Source: Lachnospiraceae bacterium
GTDB taxonomy: Bacteria > Bacillota > Clostridia > Lachnospirales > Lachnospiraceae
Direction of reading: 5' to 3'
Assembly (NCBI GenBank): GCA_014804355.1
Contig: JAAUZY010000022.1
Span: 1 to 42,429 of the forward strand
DNA length: 42,429 nt
Made by a program: the position numbers and the translations under genes. Positions 25,143 to 34,547 of the stretch are shown piece after piece (the first letter of the stretch is position 1; each line of letters starts with the position of its first letter). The notes under the pieces are model-generated. The model had not been told where the DNA came from and did no database searches. It worked only from the letters and a program-made list of their open reading frames with translations.

Positions 25143-25490
25143 ATGAACAAAAGCATTAGTAATGAACTTTGCAGCGTCTATACAACAGCATGTATAGACG
25201 GCAGTGTAGTTTCTAACATATCTTAAAGACTTCAGTTTGTCTCCAATAACCACAAAGAGAGTAAAAAGGTATTGTCTTCTATTGAGGATGAACTTTTAGT
25301 ATGTGATCATTTTCAGATCAGCGTTGCATTTATTACAATGAGCGGAATCACACCTCTCTTGCAGACGCTAAAGGAATTGTAAAATAGGGGAATTCCTGGC
25401 GAAATTTTCACAACTAATTATTTGAACTTCAGTGAACCGACAGCATTGGAGAAGTTACATGATTTAAAAATATTATGTAGAATTTTATGA
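25143..25490 (+). pseudogene. Remnant of a PLD-nuclease/DEAD-box helicase (DUF3427-type) defence protein, N-terminus only
   Basis: One frame from the ATG at 25143 reads M-N-K-S-I-S-N-E-L-C, then after a TAA (25224-25226) L-Q-F-V-S-N-N-H-K and V-L-S-S-I-E-D-E-L, then I-S-V-A-F-I-T-M-S-G, a second TAA (25380-25382) and T-N-Y-L-N-F-S-E-P-T-A-L-E-K-L. These are the hallmark N-terminal segments of proteins that join a phospholipase D-type nuclease to a superfamily 2 helicase, often about 1000 residues and found in defence islands. Only about 110 codons remain, with two in-frame stops, and the rest is deleted. The gene is dead. Confidence 0.8.
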
Positions 25491-25550
25491 AAAATAAGGT
25501 TTATAAATGTACTTAAGAATCAAGAGTAAATACTAAGGAGGCTTCTTTCC

Positions 25551-27003
25551 ATGAAATCCGTTGAGTTACCACCGTATGCACCTACATTAATTGAATCTAC
25601 ACGTGCAATAGGTTATTCATTAGAAGCGGCAGTGGCCGATATTATTGATAATAGTATTGCTGCGGGTGCAAGCAATGTTGATTTATTTTTTTTCCCAATA
25701 GGCGAAGAGTATGTGGCTATATTAGATAATGGAAAAGGTATGGATGAAAATGAATTGACTTCTGCCATGCAATACGGTAGTAAGAATCCGTTGGAGGAAA
25801 GAAGACTTGGGAAGATTTGGGTTAGGGCTGAAAACAGCGTCTTTGTCACAATGTAGAATGCTTACGGTTGTAACCAAAATTGATGATTTATTACTAGCTA
25901 GGAGATGGGATATAGATTATGTCTCAAAAACTGGAAAATGGTCTTTATTGATTCTTGATGATTATGAAATTCAGGAAGTACCTAATATTGAGGAGTTAAT
26001 GGGGTATGAATCGGGAACGTTAGTTGTTTGGCAAAAGTTAGATCGTTTAAAGACTGGAGAAATAAATTTTGAACAAGTATTAGGAAGAAAAATTGATAAT
26101 GTAAGAGAACATTTGGCACTTGTTTATCATAGATATTTGTCTGGAGAAACAGGAATAAGGAAATTAATCATTAAAATAAATAATATGAAGATCGAACCAG
26201 CAGATCCATTTTTAGCATCTAAAAGTGTACAAGTGATGGATGATGAAACATTGGTTATTCGCGGAAAGAAAATAGAAGTTAGACCGTATATTCTTCCGCA
26301 CATCTCCAAAATGACCTCGGATGAGATTAAAGCTATGGGCGGAAAAGAAGGTTTAAGAAGACAGCAGGGATTTTATGTGTATAGAAATAAACGATTATTA
26401 GTTTGGGGCACTTGGTTCCGAATGATGCGGCAGGGTGAAACATCTAAGTTGGCAAGAATTAGAGTGGATATTCCTAATGACCTTGATGATTTATGGACGC
26501 TGGATATAAAAAAATCCTCTGCAATACCACCTGCAGAAGTAAGAAATAATTTAAAAGTTATTATTGAAAAACTTGCAGATAAAAGTAAGAGAACATGGAC
26601 ATATAGAGGTAAAAAGGAAATGGATGATTCAATTGTTCATGTTTGGAACAGATATAAGACCAGATCTGGTGGGTTTGTATATGAAATTAATAGGGATTAT
26701 CCATTATTGGTTGAAATACAAAAGGAGAATACTGAGATAGCAAGTAGATTATCTCTATTAATGAAACAAATTGAAGAGAATATACCATTAAATTCATTGT
26801 ATTTAGATTTGACTAATGATGAGAAGATTGAAAATGAGAATGCTAAAAATAGCAAGGAAATTATTATAACATTACAAGAAATATTGAAAACGGCAGATAG
26901 CAGCATTCATAACAATTTGCTTGAAACGTTGAAGAAAACCGAACCATTCTGCAATTTTATTACAGAGATAGATCAAGCGATGAAAGCGGGGAAATTACAA
27001 TGA
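25551..27003 (+). pseudogene. MORC/MutL-like GHKL ATPase, first gene of the Z1-AIPR operon, broken by a frameshift near 25805-25815
   Basis: A strong AAGGAGG site nine bases before the ATG at 25551 starts a frame with the GHKL N-box (A-A-V-A-D-I-I-D-N-S) and the G1 box (I-L-D-N-G-K-G-M-D). It slips after R-R-L-G and stops at 25856. The other frame resumes at once with G-R-F-G-L-G-L-K-T-A-S-L-S-Q-C-R, the G2 box of the same fold, and continues to 27003. Joined, the product would be about 480 residues. Relatives normally have D-L-G-R-F-G-x-G-L-K here, so about eight bases seem to be missing between two TTGGG repeats. Such ATPases dimerise on ATP and in this operon type are thought to act as the DNA-clamping motor. 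The 4-base ATGA overlap with the next gene marks one operon. A sequencing error is the alternative explanation. Confidence 0.85.
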
Positions 27004-29762
27004 CGAAAAATATGGAAATTATATTTAACCAAATAAGACAAATCATAGAAACTAAGTACACAAATAAGCTTCCTACAGTAGACCAGATATATTCTGAGGC
27101 GGAATCATTGAGAGAAATTTTTAAGACAATGTATCCTGTTTCTGATGATGAATTTGAAAGTATTAAAAAGCGTCTTCCCGAGAATATCTTACATAGTATA
27201 GGCTATGCGGATACGTTACGAAAGAGGGATAGTTCACATCAATATGGATGGTATAAATTGAGTGAAAATGATGGATTCTTTTGGAACAGATATAAAGATT
27301 ATCTTTCAAGTATAAAGAAATGGAGTCAGCCTATAGTAGAAAGATTACATAAAACAACAGAAGATATTATGGATGATATTGGTAATCCACAGAGCGATGA
27401 GCCTTTTCAAAGAAGGGGATTGCTTTTGGGAGATGTTCAATCAGGAAAAACGGCAACATATACAGCAATTTGTAATAAGGCAACGGATGCTGGATATAGA
27501 GTAATTATTGTCTTAGCTGGCATGATGGAAAATCTTAGAATTCAAACACAAGAACGTTTGGATGCTGAATTTGTAGGTTTAGATAGTAAATATACACTAG
27601 ATAATAAGGCAGATAGTTCAGTGCGGAATATTCCGGTTGGAGTTGGTAAAGTACCGCCGTTTGTTCCAGATAAAAGAATTACACGGTTTACATCTGTATC
27701 AACAGATTTTAATGCAAATGTTATTAAATCAAATGGTCTTAATTTGAATGATTTAAAGGGAACTGCTTTATTTGTAGTGAAAAAGAATAAGAGTGTTCTT
27801 AATAATTTATTTAAGTGGTTGACAAAGGATGAAGATGTTTTGAATTTGCCGATGTTACTCATTGATGATGAGGCCGACAATGCGTCTGTAAATACAAATT
27901 CTGAAGAGATGGACCCGACTGCAATCAACGCTGCAATAAATAAAATATTGAGGGCATTCAAACAAACAACATATATGGGAATCACAGCAACTCCATTTGC
28001 CAATATATTTATTAATCCACAAATGGCAGAAGACGGAGCTGCAAAAGATTTATTTCCAAGACATTTTTTGACATTGTTGCCAACGCCAGAAAGATATATA
28101 GGTGCTGATAAAATTTTTGGAAATGGAAGCGAAGATGATTGGAATGATAGAACAGAAGGAGAATATAGTTCTTCTATAATTGAAATAAAAAATAAAGAGC
28201 AAGAAGACTACTTTGTGTTTAAACATAAAAAAGAGTTGGCTGATGAATTGTATGATCTGCCACCGTCTTTATATGAGGCAATAGGATACTTTTGTTTAAT
28301 AAATGCAATAACAGATTACAGATATGATGTAAATGAACATCGTTCGATGATGGTTAATGTTAGTCGATATACAAAGGTGCAACTTGTGACAAGTGAGTTA
28401 ATCGAAGAGTATGTTAATCAACTTAGATCGGATTTGGAGAATTTCTCTCAGTTACCACTTGAACAGGCGATGAAAATATATAATATTAGAATGCTTAATT
28501 ATATTTGGGATAAATATAGTCTGGAAGACATTGCAAATTTGCCCTGGGATGTTCTGCTTAAAGAATATTTGTTTAAGGCTGTAAGAAGAATAGAAGTACG
28601 TTCGGTTAATCAAAAAACTGGAGCAAAAAGTTTGGATTATTATAATTATAAAGATATTGGAATGCGCGTGATTGCAGTAGGCGGAAATAGTTTGTCAAGA
28701 GGTCTTACTCTTGAAGGATTATGTGTAAGCTATTTTTATAGAAACACAATGATGTATGATACGTTATTGCAAATGGGCAGATGGTTTGGCTACAGAAATA
28801 ATTATGATGATTTGTTTAAAATCTGGATAGGTGAAGATGCGGTGGGGTGGTATGGATATATTACAGACGCGTTCAACGAGTTAAAGAAAGAACTACGAAA
28901 TATGGCGGCTCAGAATCTTACACCGGAGGATTTTGGATTAAAGGTAAGGCAGGATCCGGGTGCGTTAATTGTAACTGCAAGAAATAAAATGCGAAGCGGA
29001 ACAAAAGTAAATGTTCCGATTACATTATCAAGGAGAATGGTAGAAACAGCAAGACTATGGAATAATGTTGATATTATTCTTGATAATAATACTTTGTGTG
29101 AAAGGTTTATAAAATCTATTAATGAGATGGAGCGAATAACCAGATATTATGATGAATATACAAAGGCATTTATTTGGCAAGATGTACCTAAAAAGGAAAT
29201 TATAGATTTGGTTAAGGAATATAAATCACATCCATGGAATTTAAATTTTCAATCGATTGCACTCGCAGATTTTATAGAAAATGATGATTCATTAGAAAGG
29301 TGGGATGTGGCAATACCGATGGGATCAGTGGAAACAGAATATCCACTTGCTTTATCTGAGATAGAGGAAATAAAGATACATCCAGAAAAGAGAAAAATAA
29401 CATGTGACAGTACATTTGATAAAATGCTAAGAGTAAATGATAGGCATGTAAGAGTTGGAGCTGGTGGGTGTACAAAGATTGGATTAGAAGAAGATAAAAT
29501 AAAAGAATTAAGAAAAGAGGCCAACGGAAAGGCAACAGATAAAACATATCTTATTAAAGGAAGGCATCCATTAGCATTGATACATTTGATGAAGAATACG
29601 AATGAAGAATTAAGTGGTTTTCCAGAATTATTCTATGCAATAGGATTAGGATTTCCCGGAGGAAAATCTGAAAAAAGTGCAAATTATGTTGTGAATACGA
29701 CAGAATTAAAAAATTATTTTACAGTAGATGATATAAGTGACGAGGATGACGATGATATTTAA
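27000..29762 (+). CDS. Z1-domain superfamily 2-type helicase/ATPase
   Basis: A 920-residue protein overlapping the upstream ATPase gene by ATGA. Walker A is G-D-V-Q-S-G-K-T (144-151), the diagnostic form of Z1 proteins, followed by motif II I-D-D-E-A-D (288-293) and motif III G-I-T-A-T-P-F-A-N near 325. The Z1 domain itself lies after about 550, with G-G-N-S-L-S-R-G-L-T-L-E-G and the D-T-L-L-Q-M-G-R-W-F-G-Y signature near 600. Z1 proteins are predicted DNA translocases of restriction-like systems that couple with MORC/MutL ATPases and nucleases. The next gene overlaps its 3' end by 11 bases. Family assignment is firm; the biochemical role is inferred. Confidence 0.9.
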   Translation: MTKNMEIIFNQIRQIIETKYTNKLPTVDQIYSEAESLREIFKTMYPVSDDEFESIKKRLPENILHSIGYADTLRKRDSSHQYGWYKLSENDGFFWNRYKDYLSSIKKWSQPIVERLHKTTEDIMDDIGNPQSDEPFQRRGLLLGDVQSGKTATYTAICNKATDAGYRVIIVLAGMMENLRIQTQERLDAEFVGLDSKYTLDNKADSSVRNIPVGVGKVPPFVPDKRITRFTSVSTDFNANVIKSNGLNLNDLKGTALFVVKKNKSVLNNLFKWLTKDEDVLNLPMLLIDDEADNASVNTNSEEMDPTAINAAINKILRAFKQTTYMGITATPFANIFINPQMAEDGAAKDLFPRHFLTLLPTPERYIGADKIFGNGSEDDWNDRTEGEYSSSIIEIKNKEQEDYFVFKHKKELADELYDLPPSLYEAIGYFCLINAITDYRYDVNEHRSMMVNVSRYTKVQLVTSELIEEYVNQLRSDLENFSQLPLEQAMKIYNIRMLNYIWDKYSLEDIANLPWDVLLKEYLFKAVRRIEVRSVNQKTGAKSLDYYNYKDIGMRVIAVGGNSLSRGLTLEGLCVSYFYRNTMMYDTLLQMGRWFGYRNNYDDLFKIWIGEDAVGWYGYITDAFNELKKELRNMAAQNLTPEDFGLKVRQDPGALIVTARNKMRSGTKVNVPITLSRRMVETARLWNNVDIILDNNTLCERFIKSINEMERITRYYDEYTKAFIWQDVPKKEIIDLVKEYKSHPWNLNFQSIALADFIENDDSLERWDVAIPMGSVETEYPLALSEIEEIKIHPEKRKITCDSTFDKMLRVNDRHVRVGAGGCTKIGLEEDKIKELRKEANGKATDKTYLIKGRHPLALIHLMKNTNEELSGFPELFYAIGLGFPGGKSEKSANYVVNTTELKNYFTVDDISDEDDDDI

Positions 29763-30675
29763 TGATTTGAAAGAAAAATGGGATAATATTCCAGCTGTAG
29801 GAAATGGCTTTTTGAAGTTGGGACTTAACCATCCGCTTGATTTGCAGATCGGCTATTCAATTAACGCTTATAAAAGTTTTGTTGTGATGAATACCGGTGT
29901 AATAAAAAATATTCCATCATCTTTTGCAGTTAAAGTAGCAAATATACAATTAAAAAATTCCTCTTGGATTTTAGAATTTCAATTGGTACATGTTAAATTT
30001 GAAGAAGAGTTTTTGAGATTATGCTGGGATATGATTGAATATAGTTTCGCAGAAAAACAACCGCTTAATGCGCTCATTCATCGTTATATGACCTGGCAAA
30101 AATTATTACAATATGAAAATAAAAGTGTAATGTCTTTTCAAAGGCAAAAGGGCTTATTAGGTGAATTATTATATTTGTTAGAAATAATGAATAGTCGTGG
30201 CATAGAGGATACAATTGATTCATGGACTGGACCTGACGGCGGCGATCAAGATTTTGTATTTTCAATAGATTGGACAGAGGTAAAAAGCATTTCATTAGCA
30301 TCTAAAACCGTACATATATCTTCTTTACAACAATTGAAACAGGAAAATGATGGATATTTAGTTATTTACGTTTTGGAAAGTACAACTGCTGGAGAAAACC
30401 GAGTAAATCTTGTAAGCATAGTAAATAAAATCAGAGATAAATTATTGGATAATGCAAGATACCTAGACCGTTTTGAATTAAAGTTATATAAATATGGATA
30501 TAGGAAAAGCCACGAAAAAGAATATTATAATAATCAATTTCGATTGATTGAAGAGCGAGAATATTTAGTAAATAAATCTTTCCCAAAGTTAACAGGGGAT
30601 GATGTAAGCGTAGAAGTTGTATCGTGCGAGTATGATTTATCCTTAGCAGCAATAGAGAAGTATAGAAGGAGATAA
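29752..30675 (+). CDS. PD-(D/E)XK motif nuclease (DUF4420)
   Basis: Start at ATG 29752, six bases after GAGG; in-frame GTG 29737 and ATG 29746 are less well placed. The 307-residue protein carries G-P-D-G-G-D-Q-D-F-V-F followed by W-T-E-V-K-S, giving the nuclease triad D167-E176-K178. This is the pattern of DUF4420, annotated as 'PD-(D/E)XK motif protein' and found beside Z1 proteins. It is probably the DNA-cleaving subunit of the operon. It is translationally coupled to the Z1 gene and ends three bases before the AIPR gene starts. Confidence 0.88.
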   Translation: MIFNDLKEKWDNIPAVGNGFLKLGLNHPLDLQIGYSINAYKSFVVMNTGVIKNIPSSFAVKVANIQLKNSSWILEFQLVHVKFEEEFLRLCWDMIEYSFAEKQPLNALIHRYMTWQKLLQYENKSVMSFQRQKGLLGELLYLLEIMNSRGIEDTIDSWTGPDGGDQDFVFSIDWTEVKSISLASKTVHISSLQQLKQENDGYLVIYVLESTTAGENRVNLVSIVNKIRDKLLDNARYLDRFELKLYKYGYRKSHEKEYYNNQFRLIEEREYLVNKSFPKLTGDDVSVEVVSCEYDLSLAAIEKYRRR

Positions 30676-30678
30676 TTT

Positions 30679-32754
30679 ATGGATTCCCAAGAGTTTAAAA
30701 AAGAATTTTTAGAAAGTGCAAAAGCAGCGGCTTCAGTTACTGGTGAAGGCTCTTGTGCATCCTTTGTAGAAAATATGGCACAATATCTTGTTGATACAGA
30801 GGTTATTCCGGATTTTTATCCTTCGTTTTATAAAGGGCATAGGGGAACTCGTAAATATCGTGTTGATGGATATGTTTTAGATGAATTTGATTATACAATG
30901 AATCTTATTATAGCTGATTATGTGGGGATTGATGAAAATCGAACTCTGACGAATACAAATGCAAAGAGTATATTTAAGCAATTACGATATTTTATTGATA
31001 CTGCGATAAATACAAATCTTTATGAGGAAATTGAAATCAGTACACCATGTTCAGATTTAGTGGATATGCTTCGTTCAAATAAAGATAAAATTAGAAAATA
31101 TCGATTGTTTATTTTTACAGATGCAGATATGAGCTCCGTAATAAAAACTGTTGACATAGAAGATTACAACGGAATATCGGTTGAGGGGCAAATATGGGAT
31201 ATAGAGCGATTATTTAGAGTGTGTTGTTCAGAGCAAGGAAGACAAATTATCGAAATTGATTTTACAGAATATTGCGAGAACGGAATTCCTTGTTTAGAAG
31301 CTAGCTCAGCTGTCACAGAACAGTATAGTAGTTTTTTGGGTGTTATTCCCGGGACGGTTTTGGCTGATATTTATGATAAACATGGAAGTAAATTGCTTGA
31401 GGGCAATGTACGCTCTTTTTTATCTACTAAAGTGGCTGTAAATAAGAAAATTAGAGCAACAATTTTGAATTCTCCAGAAATGTTTTTTGCTTTTAATAAT
31501 GGGATATCTGCAACGGCTATGGATGTTCAAATAGAAACAACTAGCCAAGGGAAATTTATAAAATCCGCAAGGGACTTTCAAATTATAAATGGTGGACAAA
31601 CTACTGCTTCGATATCAAATGCTAGATATAAGGATAAGGCGGTGCTTGATAATATATATGTGCAAATGAAATTGACTGCAATAGATGAAACAACTCAAGA
31701 AGAGTCTGACGAGTTAATTAGAAATATTTCCAGATCATCTAACAGTCAAAACAAGGTTAGCGATGCTGATTTCTTTGCTTCCCACCCTTTTCATCGGAGA
31801 ATGGAGCAAATTTCAAGACATTTATTTGCGCCTGCAAGTTCTGGGGCACAGTATGAAACAAAATGGTTTTATGAAAGGGCAAGAGGGCAGTATTTGCAGG
31901 AACAAATGCGCTTGACACCAGCTAAAAAGAAACAGTTTGAGCTACAGCACCCTAAAAGCAAGGTTATAAAGAAAACAGATTTGGCTAAGGTGCAAAATAC
32001 ATGGAAAGGAAATCCACATATAGTAAGTAAAGGTGCACAAACAAATTTCACATCATTTGCAGAGTGGATAAATGATGAATGGGAAAGGAACGATACGCAA
32101 TTTAATGAAAGATATTTTCAATCTACAGCCGCTTTATTATTAATGTTTCAGCTGTTAGAAAAACAGATTCCAAAACAAAATTGGTATGAAGGTGGTTACC
32201 GGGCAAATATAATTTATTATACAATTGCATTGTTCCACAGGCTGCTAAAAGAGCAATTTATAGGAATGGATTTTGATTTAATTTATATATGGAATAAACA
32301 AGAGGTACCGGATGTTGTATCTGAAACTTTAATTGATTTAGCAGAAAGAACATTTATAAAAATAACTGATCCAAGTAGAAAAGTTATTAACGTAACACAG
32401 TGGTGTAAGCGTTCTGAGTGCTGGGATGATGTGAAGAGGATAAGCTACCTGTTGCCAAAAGAGATTTATAATTATTTGATCACTACGGATGAAGAAAGGT
32501 CAGCTGAGAAAACAGCGAAGAAGGAACAAAGAATAACAAATGATATAAACAGCCAAGTTGATGTTGTGAAATATTCATCTAATGATTGGAAACGTTTATC
32601 TGAATTTGCCGTGAATAAACATTTAGTTTCTTCAACCGATGTTTCGGCTTTGGCGGTTGCTTGCAAAATACCAGCTAAGATTCCGAATGCTTTCCAAAGT
32701 AAGAGACTGTTGGATTTGTTGGAAAGAGCAATAGAAGAGGGGTTTAAAATATAA
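30679..32754 (+). CDS. AIPR-family protein (abortive infection phage resistance)
   Basis: A 691-residue protein with AGAAGGAGA ahead of its ATG. The AIPR core (about 250-560) shows F-F-A-F-N-N-G-I-S-A (N273-N274) and Q-I-I-N-G-G-Q-T-T-A-S (304-311), the two conserved segments of the family first recognised in AbiF/AIPR-type phage-resistance loci. The N-terminal 230 residues look like a divergent restriction-endonuclease-type or adaptor region without a clear catalytic set. AIPR proteins recur in operons with Z1, MORC-like ATPase and DUF4420, where their biochemical activity is not established. Here it is the fourth gene of that operon and is followed 18 bases later by the methyltransferase. 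Confidence 0.88.
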   Translation: MDSQEFKKEFLESAKAAASVTGEGSCASFVENMAQYLVDTEVIPDFYPSFYKGHRGTRKYRVDGYVLDEFDYTMNLIIADYVGIDENRTLTNTNAKSIFKQLRYFIDTAINTNLYEEIEISTPCSDLVDMLRSNKDKIRKYRLFIFTDADMSSVIKTVDIEDYNGISVEGQIWDIERLFRVCCSEQGRQIIEIDFTEYCENGIPCLEASSAVTEQYSSFLGVIPGTVLADIYDKHGSKLLEGNVRSFLSTKVAVNKKIRATILNSPEMFFAFNNGISATAMDVQIETTSQGKFIKSARDFQIINGGQTTASISNARYKDKAVLDNIYVQMKLTAIDETTQEESDELIRNISRSSNSQNKVSDADFFASHPFHRRMEQISRHLFAPASSGAQYETKWFYERARGQYLQEQMRLTPAKKKQFELQHPKSKVIKKTDLAKVQNTWKGNPHIVSKGAQTNFTSFAEWINDEWERNDTQFNERYFQSTAALLLMFQLLEKQIPKQNWYEGGYRANIIYYTIALFHRLLKEQFIGMDFDLIYIWNKQEVPDVVSETLIDLAERTFIKITDPSRKVINVTQWCKRSECWDDVKRISYLLPKEIYNYLITTDEERSAEKTAKKEQRITNDINSQVDVVKYSSNDWKRLSEFAVNKHLVSSTDVSALAVACKIPAKIPNAFQSKRLLDLLERAIEEGFKI

Positions 32755-32772
32755 TACAAAGGAGCAGGGAAA

Positions 32773-34383
32773 GTGTATAAAGTTGTTGATTTATTTGCCG
32801 GAGCAGGTGGTTTAAGTTTGGGATTTATGCAAACACAAAAATTTGATATAAAGGTTGCATTTGAAAATAATCCATGTATGCAGGAAACATATCGTTTAAA
32901 TCATCCCAAAGTGGACGTTAAAGAAGATGTATGTAAGGCAAATTACGATGAAATAAAGAGAAATTATGGTGAAATAGATGTTGTGATTGGGGGACCACCA
33001 TGCCAAGGATTTTCAAATGCAAATCGACAAAAAAATCATGCAATAAGCCAAAATAACATGCTCGTTAAGCAATACATACAGGCTATTGTTCAACTAAAAC
33101 CTAAGGCTTTTGTTATGGAAAATGTCAGTATGTTAAAATCAGAGGTGCATAGATTTTATTTAGATAGAAAAGATCAAAATATAGTTGAGAAATATAAAAT
33201 TCCAAAGAAAATAACGGAACTACAATTATTAGATGAGACATTTGTTTTTGAGGATGCGCTCGATATTGTAAAAGACAAAAGTAAAATTGAGATGTATTTA
33301 TGGCCGGAAGAACATTATTTATTATTAAATGTTATTTACAAAGTTTGTAAGAATTCTGAGAAATTAATCAAGGCATTGGGCAAACACAAATCAAAATTAT
33401 TAAAAATTGCTGATGAATATATAGTAAAAAAATCTAATCATTTCATTGACGATGTAAGTGGTAAAGCATTTGGAACGATCAGAAAATATTATAATAATGA
33501 AATTTCAGCAGACATGATTGTTGGGGATATAGAGCAGTCAATTATGATTCAGAGAATGCTTGGAAAAGCGAAAGAGGTATTTGACAATGATTTAGTTGTA
33601 GAGCAATATACAGATAATGGCGGTATTGCTGTAAATATTTATTCATATGCAGTATATGATTATCTGGAAAGTATTCTCCAGTCACAAGATTATGGCTATG
33701 TATTAAATAGTAAAGTTTTATGTGCTGCAGACTATGGAGCTCCACAAAAGAGGATGAGATTTATAATTGTTGGAGTAAAGAAAAGTATTTCTAAAAAGAT
33801 AGCATTGCCTAATGGCAGTTTTGATGAGGATCAGTATAGGACAGTCAGAGATGCTATTGAGGACTTGGAAATGTTCAAACCGGTTTATTCTCCTGCTGAA
33901 GATGAGGGGATTGAACGACCGGCACTAAGTAATATGAAAAAGTTAGGGCATCAATTAAGAGATACAAATGTTTTGAGAAATCACATTGTTACTAAAACTA
34001 CTGACACTGCAATGGAAAGGTTCAAAGTACTAAAACAGGGGCAGAACTTTCATTGCTTAGATGATTCTTTGAAGACGAATACATATACGGATGTTAAAAG
34101 AACACAGAATACGATTTATTTGAGGCTGAATTATGATGAGCCTAGTGGAACTGTTGTAAATGTAAGAAAATCAATGTGGATACATCCTACGTTAGATAGA
34201 GCAGTTAGTGTTAGAGAGGCTGCACGTTTGCAGACATTTCCTGATTCATTTGTTTTTTGTGGAACGAAAGATAAGCAGTATCAACAAGTTGGAAATGCGG
34301 TTCCACCAATTATGGCAAAAGCAATTGCTGAAAAAATAGCGAATGTACTTGATAAATCTTTGAAGAAAAATGGTGCAACTTAG
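32773..34383 (+). CDS. dcm: C5-cytosine DNA methyltransferase with a large internal insertion
   Basis: GTG start with AAAGGAGC eight bases upstream. Motifs in order: I D-L-F-A-G-A-G-G-L-S-L-G-F (6-18), IV G-G-P-P-C-Q-G-F-S with the catalytic C77, VI M-E-N-V (E116), VIII Q-K-R-M-R (325-329), IX R-A-V-S-V-R-E-A-A-R-L-Q (476-487) and X Q-V-G-N-A-V-P-P near 510. It methylates C5 of cytosine in a target I cannot predict and would protect the host from the operon's nuclease. Motifs VI and VIII are about 207 residues apart, against about 40 in small enzymes such as HhaI, so there is an extra domain of roughly 165 residues. The 536-residue length reflects this. Confidence 0.9.
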   Translation: MYKVVDLFAGAGGLSLGFMQTQKFDIKVAFENNPCMQETYRLNHPKVDVKEDVCKANYDEIKRNYGEIDVVIGGPPCQGFSNANRQKNHAISQNNMLVKQYIQAIVQLKPKAFVMENVSMLKSEVHRFYLDRKDQNIVEKYKIPKKITELQLLDETFVFEDALDIVKDKSKIEMYLWPEEHYLLLNVIYKVCKNSEKLIKALGKHKSKLLKIADEYIVKKSNHFIDDVSGKAFGTIRKYYNNEISADMIVGDIEQSIMIQRMLGKAKEVFDNDLVVEQYTDNGGIAVNIYSYAVYDYLESILQSQDYGYVLNSKVLCAADYGAPQKRMRFIIVGVKKSISKKIALPNGSFDEDQYRTVRDAIEDLEMFKPVYSPAEDEGIERPALSNMKKLGHQLRDTNVLRNHIVTKTTDTAMERFKVLKQGQNFHCLDDSLKTNTYTDVKRTQNTIYLRLNYDEPSGTVVNVRKSMWIHPTLDRAVSVREAARLQTFPDSFVFCGTKDKQYQQVGNAVPPIMAKAIAEKIANVLDKSLKKNGAT

Positions 34384-34547
34384 AAATACATTATAAGAGA
34401 ATAACGAGCATCAGATTAGAATTTGCCATGTTTTCTTCCTAAAACAACGAGGAATATAAATGGGAGAAATTTGATAATGATTTGCTTGAGCCGGATATAG
34501 AGAAAAAATAGCAGAGTTGATTAGGGATCCATAGCTGAGGTGATTAG

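Noticed and set aside
25175..25200. Perfect 10-base inverted repeat (CGTCTATACA / TGTATAGACG) as a regulatory site or terminator
   Set aside because: It falls inside the coding remnant of the PLD-helicase gene and has no T run, so chance within coding sequence is the simpler explanation.
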